From Bacteroidetes bacterium UBA2322 (GTDB lineage Bacteria; Bacteroidota; Bacteroidia; Chitinophagales; UBA2359), in the NCBI GenBank assembly GCA_002345145.1, contig DDVC01000004.1, positions 5,188-21,052 on the forward strand: a DNA stretch of 15,865 nucleotides. The letters run 5' to 3'. This document shows positions 1 through 7,641 of the stretch, piece after piece (positions within the stretch are counted from its first letter, which is position 1; every line of letters begins with the position of its first letter). Both the position numbers and the translations under genes were made by a program. The notes beneath the pieces are model-generated. The model did no database searches and was not told the DNA's origin. It worked only from the letters and a program-made list of their open reading frames with translations.

Positions 1-34
1 CTCTACCTCTTTTCCCTCCCTCAAAAGCGGACTG

Positions 35-65
35 CAAAGGTACGGCAACTTTTTGTTCCCAACAA
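35..65 (-). promoter_or_regulatory. Leftward promoter P2 at the window edge
   Basis: Read on the minus strand, a TACCTTTG box (35-42) lies 17 bases downstream of TTGTTG (60-65). This fits the Bacteroidota pattern of a TTG-type -33 element and a TAnnTTTG -7 box. Transcription would leave the window to the left. The bases just after the box (GCAGTCCGCTTTTGAGGGAG) resemble those after the second promoter at 151-180. The target gene is outside the window. Confidence 0.6.
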
Positions 66-150
66 CTTTTTTGCCAACTTTTTGCCAAAAAAATTCTTTA
101 CGCCCTTTGTCAAAATCTTCCGCTTTTCTATCTCTTTCCGAAAGCGGGTG

Positions 151-180
151 CAAAGATACTACCCTTTTCTTTCTTGTCAA
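151..180 (-). promoter_or_regulatory. Leftward promoter P1, tandem with P2
   Basis: On the minus strand TTGACA (175-180) is followed after 16 bases by TATCTTTG (151-158), a near-ideal Bacteroidota promoter. The start region reads GCACCCGCTTTCGGAAAGAG, very like the one after P2. Two strong tandem promoters with related start regions and a T/A-rich upstream stretch (181-215) suggest a highly expressed unit such as an rRNA or tRNA operon to the left. That identity is inference, because no RNA gene lies inside the window. Confidence 0.65.
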
Positions 181-291
181 TACTTTATCCTAACTTTTTT
201 TGAAAAAAATTTCGGGAAAATTGCCCCACTATACGTGAAGCCTTATACAATAAGAGATGAGGTGAGTTATGAGTATTTAGACAACCACCAT

Positions 292-696
292 TTACCATTT
301 AAATGTAACCACCTGTTCTATATCGGGGTTAATGCTAAGCGCTACTGGGCAGGTTCTGGCGGCGTTTTCCAGTAAGGTTTTAACTTTATTGGTAAACTCG
401 GTTTGGGCAGGCATGGTAATGGCAATTTCTATACGGACTATTTTTCGGGGATTGGCTTGCATGATTTTGGTTATTTGGGCAGTAGTTCCGTCAATGAGGA
501 GGTTGTTTCGTTGTGCTACAATGCCCATTATGGTAAGCATGCAACTTGCCAGGGCGGTTGCCACCAAATCGGTAGGAGAAAAGGCTTCACCTCTACCTTC
601 ATTATCGGTAGGGGCATCTGTAATAATGCAGTTACCCGATTGCAAGTGTATGGCTTGAGTGCGGAGCTGGGTGGTATAAGTTACACGGCTGGTCAT
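292..696 (-). CDS. OsmC/Ohr family protein
   Basis: A 134-residue protein of the OsmC/Ohr family, small cytosolic thiol proteins that reduce organic or fatty-acid hydroperoxides with a reactive cysteine pair. The two family signatures are visible. The first helix motif FSPTDLVATALASC ends in Cys52, and TCPVALSI contains Cys116. The length fits the short YhfA-like branch rather than settling Ohr versus OsmC. It lies 64 bases downstream of the BatA-domain gene on the same strand, so the two may share a transcript, although nothing links them functionally. The start ATG at 694-696 gives the expected N-terminal beta strand. The exact substrate cannot be told from sequence. Confidence 0.9.
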   Translation of the reverse strand: MTSRVTYTTQLRTQAIHLQSGNCIITDAPTDNEGRGEAFSPTDLVATALASCMLTIMGIVAQRNNLLIDGTTAQITKIMQANPRKIVRIEIAITMPAQTEFTNKVKTLLENAARTCPVALSINPDIEQVVTFKW

Positions 697-760
697 AATA
701 GCGGCTGTTTAGTTGCCAGATTAAAAAAGTATAGTTTGCCACAGTTGGCTACCTATGTTG

Positions 761-2797
761 TTATGTCGTTTTCCAAAAGCGCAACAGTAATATTTCGGCA
801 AGCAAAAAGGCAAGCGAAAGTATAAGGCACCATTTCCACAGGATAACTCCTCGGTCTATTTGTCCTACGAGAGAGGTGAGTTCGGCGGTATCGTCTAAGA
901 ACTTTACGGTGGGTTGGTTGTATCGGCGTTTTAAATCGGCATTAGATTCGTATTCCAGTACCGATTCGGTACGGTTGTAATTAAAGCCCAAATATGCCAT
1001 CGGCTGGGTTATTGTTTTAAATAAAGCATAAACACCGGCTTGTTTTAGCTGGTTGTTTACCGATAAAAACAATTTAGATCCTACCATTTTTTGCCCGGGT
1101 ATAAATTCTTCTGCACTGCCTTTTAACTTAAAAACCTCATCGGGGGCAGTGGTGGCGGTGGCAGTTATATCCACTTCGGTATTGTTATCCTTACCTATTA
1201 TAAGGGCATACACTTTTCCCTTTCCACCCAGCAATGCCATTTTATGTACCATAGGCGGAAAAACAGCATGCGATGGAAGGTTTGAGGATTGCAAATCTAA
1301 AGGCACGGCGCACAAATATACTTTACCGGCGCCTACATTGTACTTGCTAACCAGCGATGCTCCGCCCCTAAAACGCAGGAGTATTTCTTCGCCTGTGTTT
1401 GCAAAAGCGGTAAGGTCGTAGCTGGAATTGGCAAAGGGGAGGTCTAAGTTTTGGGGTATGCGCTCAAATACATCATTAAATACGTCTTGTCGGGTGTTTA
1501 TAAAGTCTGTTTCGCGCCGATTTTTGTTGAGTGCGGTATAAGTGTTTACCCGCATAGCCTTGAGCAGGTTATTATAAGAGGCAAGGTCGGCAGTGGCAGA
1601 TGGAAAGATGAGCAAACTACCTCCACTGTTTACATAGTTTTGGAGTTCGGAGCTTAAACCCGATGAAAGGCTGCGCAACTGGTTTAGTATAATGAGTTGG
1701 TTAGTTGGTAATTTGGCGTAATCTAACTGGTTTTCGGCTTGATTAACCACCATAAAGCCGGTAAGTTGTTTAAAGAGTGCATTAAGGTAGGCATTGCCGC
1801 CCGATGCGGGGTTAATAACCAATACATTTACGCGCTCGGCAACTTCAAAGGTAAAGAAATAGGTATTGTCGAACTCAACAGTTGATGATTCTGTAATGAG
1901 TACTTCGGCGCGTTGCCATCCGGTTTCGGTAACCGAGAAATTGAGGGTATCCGTAGTTTGAGCGTTTGGCTCTACCGAAAAATCGCGTACGGCTTTGGTT
2001 TGGTTGTTAATGCGCAGTTCCATGCGTGAGTTTTGCACAGCGCCGGTTCCGCTGTTTTTTATGCGTACCAATAACTGTACCTGTTCGTTAAGTGTTCGGG
2101 CAGGCTGCTCAAACCAAACTGAATCGACATATACATTTTGCCCTTCGGCGCTTTGCAGTGGCAGCAGGTAGGTGGTGTAAGCGGTATCAATGGTTAAATT
2201 GACGATGTTTTTCTGAAAATCGGAAACATAGAACAGGTTTTTCTGCTGCACATCGGCATCGGCAAGGGCTTGTTTTTGTCGCAATTGTACGTCGCTCATG
2301 GTTTGCACTGCCGGGCTTACGCTTACTTCTTCTAAGTAAGCCAAAAACTCATCTTTGTTTACCAACCGCTGGTGTTTACCCTCAAAATCGTTGGTAATGA
2401 GTTGAAATTTATCATCGGGACTGTAAGCGGCGGCTATTTCTTCGGCTTTGCGGCGGGCGCGCTCAAATAGGGTAACGCCGCTGCCGGCATTCATGCTAAA
2501 TGAGTTATCGAGGTAAATACTTACTGCCTTGCTGCCCTGCACAATTTTGGAGTTTGCTGTAGGAATGTATGGCTGCGCAAATGCCAGTACCAGAAATACC
2601 AGAGCCAACATGCGGCTCAAAAGTACCAGCAGATGTTTTAATTTATTTCGGGAAGAACGCTCGTCTTTTAGCTCGCGCAAAAATTTTACGTTGGTAAAAT
2701 AAACGCGCTTAAATCGCCTGAAGTAGAACAAGTGTATGATAATGGGTATAGCAATAGCTCCCAGCGCAAGTAAAAATGAAGGATACAAAAAACTCAT
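761..2797 (-). CDS. BatA-domain / VWA-like membrane protein
   Basis: A 678-residue membrane protein. Residues 1-80 form the Bacteroidota BatA N-terminal domain: a first membrane helix, the basic stretch FRRFKRVYFTNVKFLRELK, and a second helix ending in LAFAQPYIP. A von Willebrand A-like segment follows, with a MIDAS-type DNSFSMN motif near residue 96. The middle (about 220-600) is a large, probably periplasmic beta-rich region. A single C-terminal helix (about 650-672) precedes a short basic tail. Such proteins are annotated as aerotolerance regulator N-terminal domain proteins; the bat operons of Bacteroides gave the name, but a role in oxygen tolerance is not shown for this copy. No MoxR-type ATPase or other bat gene is nearby, so it is a stand-alone version. 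OsmC lies downstream on the same strand. Confidence 0.88.
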   Translation of the reverse strand: MSFLYPSFLLALGAIAIPIIIHLFYFRRFKRVYFTNVKFLRELKDERSSRNKLKHLLVLLSRMLALVFLVLAFAQPYIPTANSKIVQGSKAVSIYLDNSFSMNAGSGVTLFERARRKAEEIAAAYSPDDKFQLITNDFEGKHQRLVNKDEFLAYLEEVSVSPAVQTMSDVQLRQKQALADADVQQKNLFYVSDFQKNIVNLTIDTAYTTYLLPLQSAEGQNVYVDSVWFEQPARTLNEQVQLLVRIKNSGTGAVQNSRMELRINNQTKAVRDFSVEPNAQTTDTLNFSVTETGWQRAEVLITESSTVEFDNTYFFTFEVAERVNVLVINPASGGNAYLNALFKQLTGFMVVNQAENQLDYAKLPTNQLIILNQLRSLSSGLSSELQNYVNSGGSLLIFPSATADLASYNNLLKAMRVNTYTALNKNRRETDFINTRQDVFNDVFERIPQNLDLPFANSSYDLTAFANTGEEILLRFRGGASLVSKYNVGAGKVYLCAVPLDLQSSNLPSHAVFPPMVHKMALLGGKGKVYALIIGKDNNTEVDITATATTAPDEVFKLKGSAEEFIPGQKMVGSKLFLSVNNQLKQAGVYALFKTITQPMAYLGFNYNRTESVLEYESNADLKRRYNQPTVKFLDDTAELTSLVGQIDRGVILWKWCLILSLAFLLAEILLLRFWKTT

Positions 2798-2802
2798 GGC
2801 TG

Positions 2803-2810
2803 CAAAATTA
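2803..2810 (-). promoter_or_regulatory. -7 box upstream of the BatA-domain gene
   Basis: On the minus strand TAATTTTG matches TAnnTTTG and ends six bases before the BatA-domain start codon, which would give a very short or absent leader. I see no clear TTG at the usual -33 distance, so the call rests on one box only. Confidence 0.35.
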
Positions 2811-2949
2811 CGATTAAAAACCCATTTTTAGGGCTGTTTGTTGCAAACATCGGGTTTTTATTGTTGTGCAAGCAAACAAAGTTTGGTTTATTTTTACCGG
2901 CAACAGGGTTTAAAAACTACGTTTGGGGTTGTATCTTGCAGCCAAAAAC

Positions 2950-3753
2950 ATGAACATCAGACCATCAATTTTACCCGGTTGCTGCATGGTATTTTTACAA
3001 AGGCAGGTTGTGTTTATTGTGCTATTTTGGCTACTATTGCCACCGGGCATACCCAAGGCAGGCAGCATACGGGCACAAAATGCTCCCAACCCCTACAGGT
3101 TAAGTTGGAAATTAGATGCGCCTCTCAGTATTGGTTCTGCATCGGGCATTGGGGGGGCTATGTGGATAAAAAAGCACAAAAAAATATTTACACCCGAAGA
3201 TATAGAACGGTTAAATACGCAATCGGTATGGCGTATTGACCGGTTTGCTACCCAAAACTGGCATGTACCTGCCCAAAAAACCAGCGATGTTTTTATGTAT
3301 GGGTCAATGGCGCTACCCTTGTTGCTGTTTGCCAATGCCGAAATGCGACAACATGCACCCAAACTTGCTCTTATAGGGCTTGAAACGTATATGCTAAACG
3401 CTGCTCTTACCAGCCTCACCAAAGAATTGGTGCAGCGAAAACGTCCTTACTTGTATAACCCCGATGCACCTATGCACCTAAAACGAAAGCCCGATGCTAC
3501 CTCGTCGTTTTTTTCGGGGCATACTTCTGCATCGGCTGCCGCTACTTTTTTGGCTGCTAAAATGTATGCCGATTACCACCCCAACTCTCGTTTTAAACCA
3601 TACATTTGGATAGGAGCTGCCATATTGCCGGCTGTTACCGGCTACCTGCGCGTTAGGGGCGGCAAACACTATCTGACCGATGTGATAGTGGGTTATGCTG
3701 TAGGCGCTGCCACCGGCATATTGGTGCCGCATTTACATAAACAAAAGCAATAA
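2950..3753 (+). CDS. Exported PAP2-family phosphatase
   Basis: A type 2 phosphatidic acid phosphatase (PAP2) superfamily protein of 267 residues from ATG 2950. The tripartite active site is complete: KELVQRKRP (Lys158, then Arg-Pro), SGH at 189-191, and RVRGGKHYLTD with His240 and Asp244. Family members dephosphorylate lipid phosphates such as undecaprenyl pyrophosphate or phosphatidylglycerol phosphate at the membrane. A hydrophobic N-terminal segment (FIVLFWLLLP) acts as signal or anchor, and two or three helices surround the active-site motifs. ATG 2950 and ATG 2986 are both possible starts; 2986 gives a more typical signal peptide, and a TATCTTGC box at 2932-2939 sits close enough to 2950 to favour the later start. 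It is divergent from the BatA-domain gene and stands alone. The substrate is unknown. Confidence 0.88.
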   Translation: MNIRPSILPGCCMVFLQRQVVFIVLFWLLLPPGIPKAGSIRAQNAPNPYRLSWKLDAPLSIGSASGIGGAMWIKKHKKIFTPEDIERLNTQSVWRIDRFATQNWHVPAQKTSDVFMYGSMALPLLLFANAEMRQHAPKLALIGLETYMLNAALTSLTKELVQRKRPYLYNPDAPMHLKRKPDATSSFFSGHTSASAAATFLAAKMYADYHPNSRFKPYIWIGAAILPAVTGYLRVRGGKHYLTDVIVGYAVGAATGILVPHLHKQKQ

Positions 3754-3994
3754 CTATTTTACCTTGCGCCTACCCAGTTTTACACAGCCGGTTTGTTCTC
3801 CCTACGCCCAGAGATGGAAAATTGTAATCAATATTTAATGATTACCTGATATTCCATGCTGCAAACTGCTATCTAATTCTAAATGACTAACCCTATTAAC
3901 ATTGGCAGAAAAAGCAGTTTATTGCCTTAACTACTTTATTTTGAACCCAATCCTAATTGGTTCGTTTGGTGTTTGAGTTACCCAAATACCAAAT

Positions 3995-4807
3995 TCAAGA
4001 CAAAATTTCAACTGTAGTATTGAGCAGCCGTTGTAAGGGGAGTATAATATGGCGGTCGCCTGCATCAAGGGTAACAGAGGTGCTGTCTAATTTAATAATA
4101 GTACCTTCTACATTATCCACTTTAATGCGCTGTCCTATGCTAAATTTATCGCGACTGTAAAAAGATGCGAGCAAATTAGCCATAATATCTTTGGCAGCAA
4201 AACCGTAACCTATGGCAAAGGCAATTACAATGCCTCCTATAACAATGGTGATGTTTTGGGCTATAATGGCAGTATCTATGCCGGCTTGGTTAAGTGAGCT
4301 AATGGCAATTATAATCACAAAAAAGTAAAACACAAATCCGCCTATCAGCCTGCTGCCATTTATGTTAAGCGATTCGGCAGCGGCGGTTAAAACCTCTTTA
4401 ATGATATTGGCTATAAAAACGCCGGCAATAAAAAATATCAAAGCGCTAAACAAACGAGGCAGATAACCTAAAAAGGCGGCTATTCCTTCTGATACAGATT
4501 GCAAACCAAGCAATTCGCTGGCGGCGGTAATAAAAATGAGTAGTACTATCCAGTAAACCACTTTTTTACTCACCCTGCTTATTTGCAGGTTAAAGCTGCG
4601 CAGCAGGTCTATTTCCTGTAATTTGCTGCTGAGGTTATCGGCTTTAAGTGCAATAAGCAGGCGGTAAATAATGCCCGATAAAATTTTTGCCAAAATATAT
4701 CCTATCAACAGCAATCCCAAAGCGCCTATTACATTGGGCAAAGCACGGGCAATAGAATCGGCAAATGTGGCAAAAAAATTGGTTATGGTTTCTACGGTGC
4801 TGTTCAT
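3995..4807 (-). CDS. MscS-type mechanosensitive channel
   Basis: A 270-residue small-conductance mechanosensitive channel protein. Five or so hydrophobic helices are visible: about 20-48, 85-103, 120-145, 155-175 and 185-208. The last is rich in Gly and Ala, like the MscS pore helix. It runs into GYGFAAKDIMANLLASFY and then FSIGQRIKVDNVEGTI, the typical start of the MscS beta domain. The protein ends soon after this domain (LPLQRLLNTTVEIL), so the C-terminal alpha/beta cage of classic MscS is absent. This matches the short channels with conserved TM-helix repeats that are common in Bacteroidota. It would release solutes on osmotic downshock from the inner membrane. It forms a single-gene unit. 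Confidence 0.88.
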   Translation of the reverse strand: MNSTVETITNFFATFADSIARALPNVIGALGLLLIGYILAKILSGIIYRLLIALKADNLSSKLQEIDLLRSFNLQISRVSKKVVYWIVLLIFITAASELLGLQSVSEGIAAFLGYLPRLFSALIFFIAGVFIANIIKEVLTAAAESLNINGSRLIGGFVFYFFVIIIAISSLNQAGIDTAIIAQNITIVIGGIVIAFAIGYGFAAKDIMANLLASFYSRDKFSIGQRIKVDNVEGTIIKLDSTSVTLDAGDRHIILPLQRLLNTTVEILS

Positions 4808-4862
4808 AACAAAGGAATTTTAGGGGTAGCAGATATTTTATGGCATATCTACTTATGCCGGG

Positions 4863-4870
4863 CAAAGTTA
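4863..4870 (-). promoter_or_regulatory. -7 box for the MscS-type channel gene
   Basis: On the minus strand TAACTTTG fits TAnnTTTG and lies 55 bases upstream of the channel start codon, a normal leader length. The -33 element is not clear. Confidence 0.4.
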
Positions 4871-5267
4871 TAAGCATTTTGGGTAAATGAGCATATTGTA
4901 TGCAAGGTAAATGCAAATGAGAAGCAAATTAGTCAAGCTAAACAGTACGCAGATATGGTTGGCAAAGGGGTGCAGCCCCCGATTTGATGTGTAAATTGAG
5001 ATATTTCAACCTATTTTCAGCAAAAAAGTACACAGATAAAGCGGAATAAACGGATGTTAGTAGGGGTTAGGGGTTAATTGGTAGTGGGTACTAACACACT
5101 CATAACTATTCACTTTTCACTATTTGAAATCAACTCCATCAGCGTTATAGGTATGCTAATTGCCGCCGGTTTTGCGCTCATACAGGCAGCACATACCTTT
5201 GAGTGCCATTTTACATCAAACTCAGATACACCTGTGGGCAAAGGGGTAAAGCGTTGTTAATAATTTC

Positions 5268-5275
5268 TAACTTTG
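5268..5275 (+). promoter_or_regulatory. -7 box for the PP2C phosphatase gene
   Basis: TAACTTTG fits TAnnTTTG and ends 64 bases before ATG 5340. No TTG sits at the preferred distance, so the upstream element is weak or different. Confidence 0.4.
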
Positions 5276-5339
5276 CGGCACATTAATTACTTTACTCCAT
5301 TTTTGACTGCTGCTTACCGGCAGTTGCTGTTTATTTACT

Positions 5340-7460
5340 ATGCCCTACCGAAGTTATTATACACTCCTTACCATAGGCATTACCTCCTTTTTGCTTGCCA
5401 CTTTGTGCGTAGTATATGAGGTAACGCCGTTTATTATTACGGAGGTAGAGCTGCATATACTGCTTGCCACAACAGCGCTGAGTCACCTGTTTTTTTACAA
5501 CCTCAACTCATGGCACAAGTACATATTTAATGTACAGCGGCTGTTTACACGCATCATCATATTTGGCATGGCAGTGGCAATAGTATCAGTTATAGGCGCT
5601 ACTGCCGATACCATGCAGGCGCTGCCTCCTGCCGGTATGCGGGGGGTAAAAATGCTCATGTTATATGGTATTATGAGCTATTTTACCTACTCCGTAACCA
5701 TGTTCCGAAAATTGATTTTTGTGCGCCGCAATATAGCCGCCGAGCGGCAATGGCGCGCCTTCATTACCGCCTTAGTAGTGGCAATGGTAATAGGTTTGCC
5801 TTTGGGGTTTATACCCAATTTATTGCGCCATGCCATACTGATAACCGGTTTTTTGGTAGGTGTAGCGCTGCTAAACCGCATTAAATGGATAGCCGAGCTG
5901 GGACGTACCGAAAAATGGCTGCTCGTTTTTTACCTCCTCATTACCTGCCTCATTAACCTTGCCCTGCTACAAACCCTCATCAGCCTTCAAAATTTGGAGT
6001 ACGTGTTTCTTAAACCCTTGCACCACAATGTGTTTGGTGCAGTACTGGTAGGTACGGCTTCGTTTTACCCTTTGTTTGCCCTTGTTGCCCTTATTTTTAC
6101 CCTGCCGGTTTCATCGGTTATTGAAGACCAAATGGCAGAAATTAACAGCTTTCAGGAAATGGGGTTGGCGCTACAACGCCACTATGAAGATGCTACCGAA
6201 ATACTACAGCAACTGTTTCAGGTTTGCCAAAAGAATACCGCCGCTAATGCCGGCTGGTTATTGCTGAACCCCCTCCAACCCGATGAAACCTGCCATTTTT
6301 CGGACATTTCAAGCGACCAAATAGGACGCATAAACGTGTGGATAAACTTTAAAAACCTAATCCAAAAAGAACCCGAATCGGGCTACTGGTATTACCCCAA
6401 TTTAGACCGTTACCACATTCTGCACGAACCCGAATCGCCCTATAAATCGCTGCTTATATTGCCCATCTTTACCCAGCCCAACTCCTGCGAGGCAGTCATC
6501 TGCCTCACCAAGGGGTTTGCCGAGGGGTTCGACAAACATACCGTAAACGGCTGCAAAAGTTTTATTAACCAAGCAAAATTAGCCATAGTAAATGCCCGGT
6601 TAGTGCAAGATTCTATCCGCTCGGCACGCTACAAAGAAGAGCTGCAAATAGCCACCGAAGTACAACAGGCATTGTTGCCGCAGCAGTTCCCCCAGTCGGC
6701 TTATTTTGATATTGCCGCCTTTAACGAACCTGCCAAAGAAGTGGGGGGCGATTATTACGACTACGCCCAAACCGGCGATAAACTACTTTCGCTCATCATG
6801 GCTGATGTATCGGGCAAAGGCGCATCGGCAGCCTTTCACATGGCACAAATGAAGGGCATCTTTCAATCATTGATGCAACTACGCCTTGTCGCTACCGATT
6901 TTTTGCTCATGGCAAACCGCTCCGTTGCCCAATGTTTAGAAAAAAACCGATTTATTACCGCCGTTTATGTGCAGCTCAATTTTGAAACTGCCATGCTTAC
7001 TTATGCCCGCGCAGGGCACCCGCCCATGATTTATTACCAAGCCGCCCAAAACAAAGCCTTTTTGGTAGCAAGCGAAGGATTGGGTTTAGGCATCATCAGA
7101 AACAACGATTATGCCCGATTTGTAAAAGTATCTAACATGCGTTTTGCCCACAATGACGTACTGGTGCTTTACACAGACGGACTGGTGGAAGGCAGAAAAA
7201 ACGAAAGCGCTGCCGAACAGTATGGCTACATAAATCTTACCCGATGCTTAGAACAAAACCACCACCTTAGCGCCGCCCAAATTACCCAAGCCATTTATGA
7301 AGATTATGCCCTTTTTACCCGCAATAGCGATTACAGAGATGATACCGCCATATTAGTAATTAAGATAGGTACACCCAATGAACCCTTTGAACCCGCCGCC
7401 AATACAACCGCCACGCTGCCCGATGCCCGTATAAAGCCCTCCTTACCCGATGCACTATAA
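5340..7460 (+). CDS. Membrane GAF-PP2C (SpoIIE/RsbU-type) phosphatase
   Basis: A 706-residue signalling phosphatase. Residues 1-260 contain about eight hydrophobic helices and form a membrane sensor. A helical linker (about 262-295) leads to a GAF-like region (about 290-415). The C-terminal SpoIIE/PP2C domain (about 430-690) shows the metal-site motifs: GGDYYD near 468, ADVSGKGASAAF near 487, ARAGHPP, LYTDGLVEG near 609, and YRDDTAIL near 665. The helix ATEVQQALLPQ in front is the switch helix typical of RsbU-like enzymes. Such enzymes dephosphorylate anti-sigma-factor antagonists and thereby control sigma factors or adhesion. No partner (STAS antagonist or anti-sigma kinase) is encoded nearby, so the target is unknown. 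The start ATG is followed directly by the first helix. Its job in this cell is inference; the enzyme class is clear. Confidence 0.9.
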   Translation: MPYRSYYTLLTIGITSFLLATLCVVYEVTPFIITEVELHILLATTALSHLFFYNLNSWHKYIFNVQRLFTRIIIFGMAVAIVSVIGATADTMQALPPAGMRGVKMLMLYGIMSYFTYSVTMFRKLIFVRRNIAAERQWRAFITALVVAMVIGLPLGFIPNLLRHAILITGFLVGVALLNRIKWIAELGRTEKWLLVFYLLITCLINLALLQTLISLQNLEYVFLKPLHHNVFGAVLVGTASFYPLFALVALIFTLPVSSVIEDQMAEINSFQEMGLALQRHYEDATEILQQLFQVCQKNTAANAGWLLLNPLQPDETCHFSDISSDQIGRINVWINFKNLIQKEPESGYWYYPNLDRYHILHEPESPYKSLLILPIFTQPNSCEAVICLTKGFAEGFDKHTVNGCKSFINQAKLAIVNARLVQDSIRSARYKEELQIATEVQQALLPQQFPQSAYFDIAAFNEPAKEVGGDYYDYAQTGDKLLSLIMADVSGKGASAAFHMAQMKGIFQSLMQLRLVATDFLLMANRSVAQCLEKNRFITAVYVQLNFETAMLTYARAGHPPMIYYQAAQNKAFLVASEGLGLGIIRNNDYARFVKVSNMRFAHNDVLVLYTDGLVEGRKNESAAEQYGYINLTRCLEQNHHLSAAQITQAIYEDYALFTRNSDYRDDTAILVIKIGTPNEPFEPAANTTATLPDARIKPSLPDAL

Positions 7461-7479
7461 GCCTTACCGCACCCGCCAC

Positions 7480-7602
7480 TCACTTAATCTGCTTCTTTTT
7501 GAGCTTCCTGATAGCCATAATAAAACTGCCCCATGCAAAATATAGGCTGATTATAATTACCTTTGTTGCCCGCTGTATTACCTGCACTAACCCATCTTTC
7601 AC
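7480..7602 (-). CDS. Possible 40-residue membrane peptide
   Basis: A short frame starting at GTG 7600-7602 fills most of the gap between two plus-strand genes. It encodes one hydrophobic helix (about residues 15-31, VIIISLYFAWGSFIMAI) flanked by a polar N-terminus and a strongly basic tail (RKLKKKQIK). That layout is typical of real small single-pass proteins with the tail in the cytoplasm. It would be convergent with the phosphatase gene, 20 bases away, and divergent from the ABC permease gene. A CATATTTG box with a TTG 21 bases upstream lies inside the permease start region on the minus strand. There is no recognised family, and the frame could be chance. Confidence 0.3.
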   Translation of the reverse strand: MKDGLVQVIQRATKVIIISLYFAWGSFIMAIRKLKKKQIK

Positions 7603-7641
7603 ACTTATTTCCGTTACCCCCCAGCTAAAATCCCCGCAAAT

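Larger units (their letters stand above)
4808..5339. other. Intergenic region, 532 bp, divergent promoters only
   Basis: This stretch separates the channel gene (leftward) from the phosphatase gene (rightward). I find a -7 box for each near its ends. A low-complexity G/T-rich patch lies at 5053-5092, and a small GGGG/CCCC hairpin at about 4976-4988. No RNA gene, repeat or convincing reading frame is visible; a 60-codon frame at 5078-5260 needs a TTG start and has no recognisable features. Confidence 0.5.

Noticed and set aside
2923..2949. TTG start extending the PAP2 protein by nine residues
   Set aside because: The added residues precede a normal signal peptide and overlap a likely -7 box; ATG 2950 or 2986 is more plausible.
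4976..4988. GGGG/CCCC mini-hairpin as a terminator or riboswitch stem
   Set aside because: Only four pairs with a five-base loop, no U tract and no flanking structure.
5078..5260. 60-codon frame in the gap before the PP2C gene
   Set aside because: It needs a TTG start, has no motif or promoter context, and overlaps low-complexity DNA; most likely chance.
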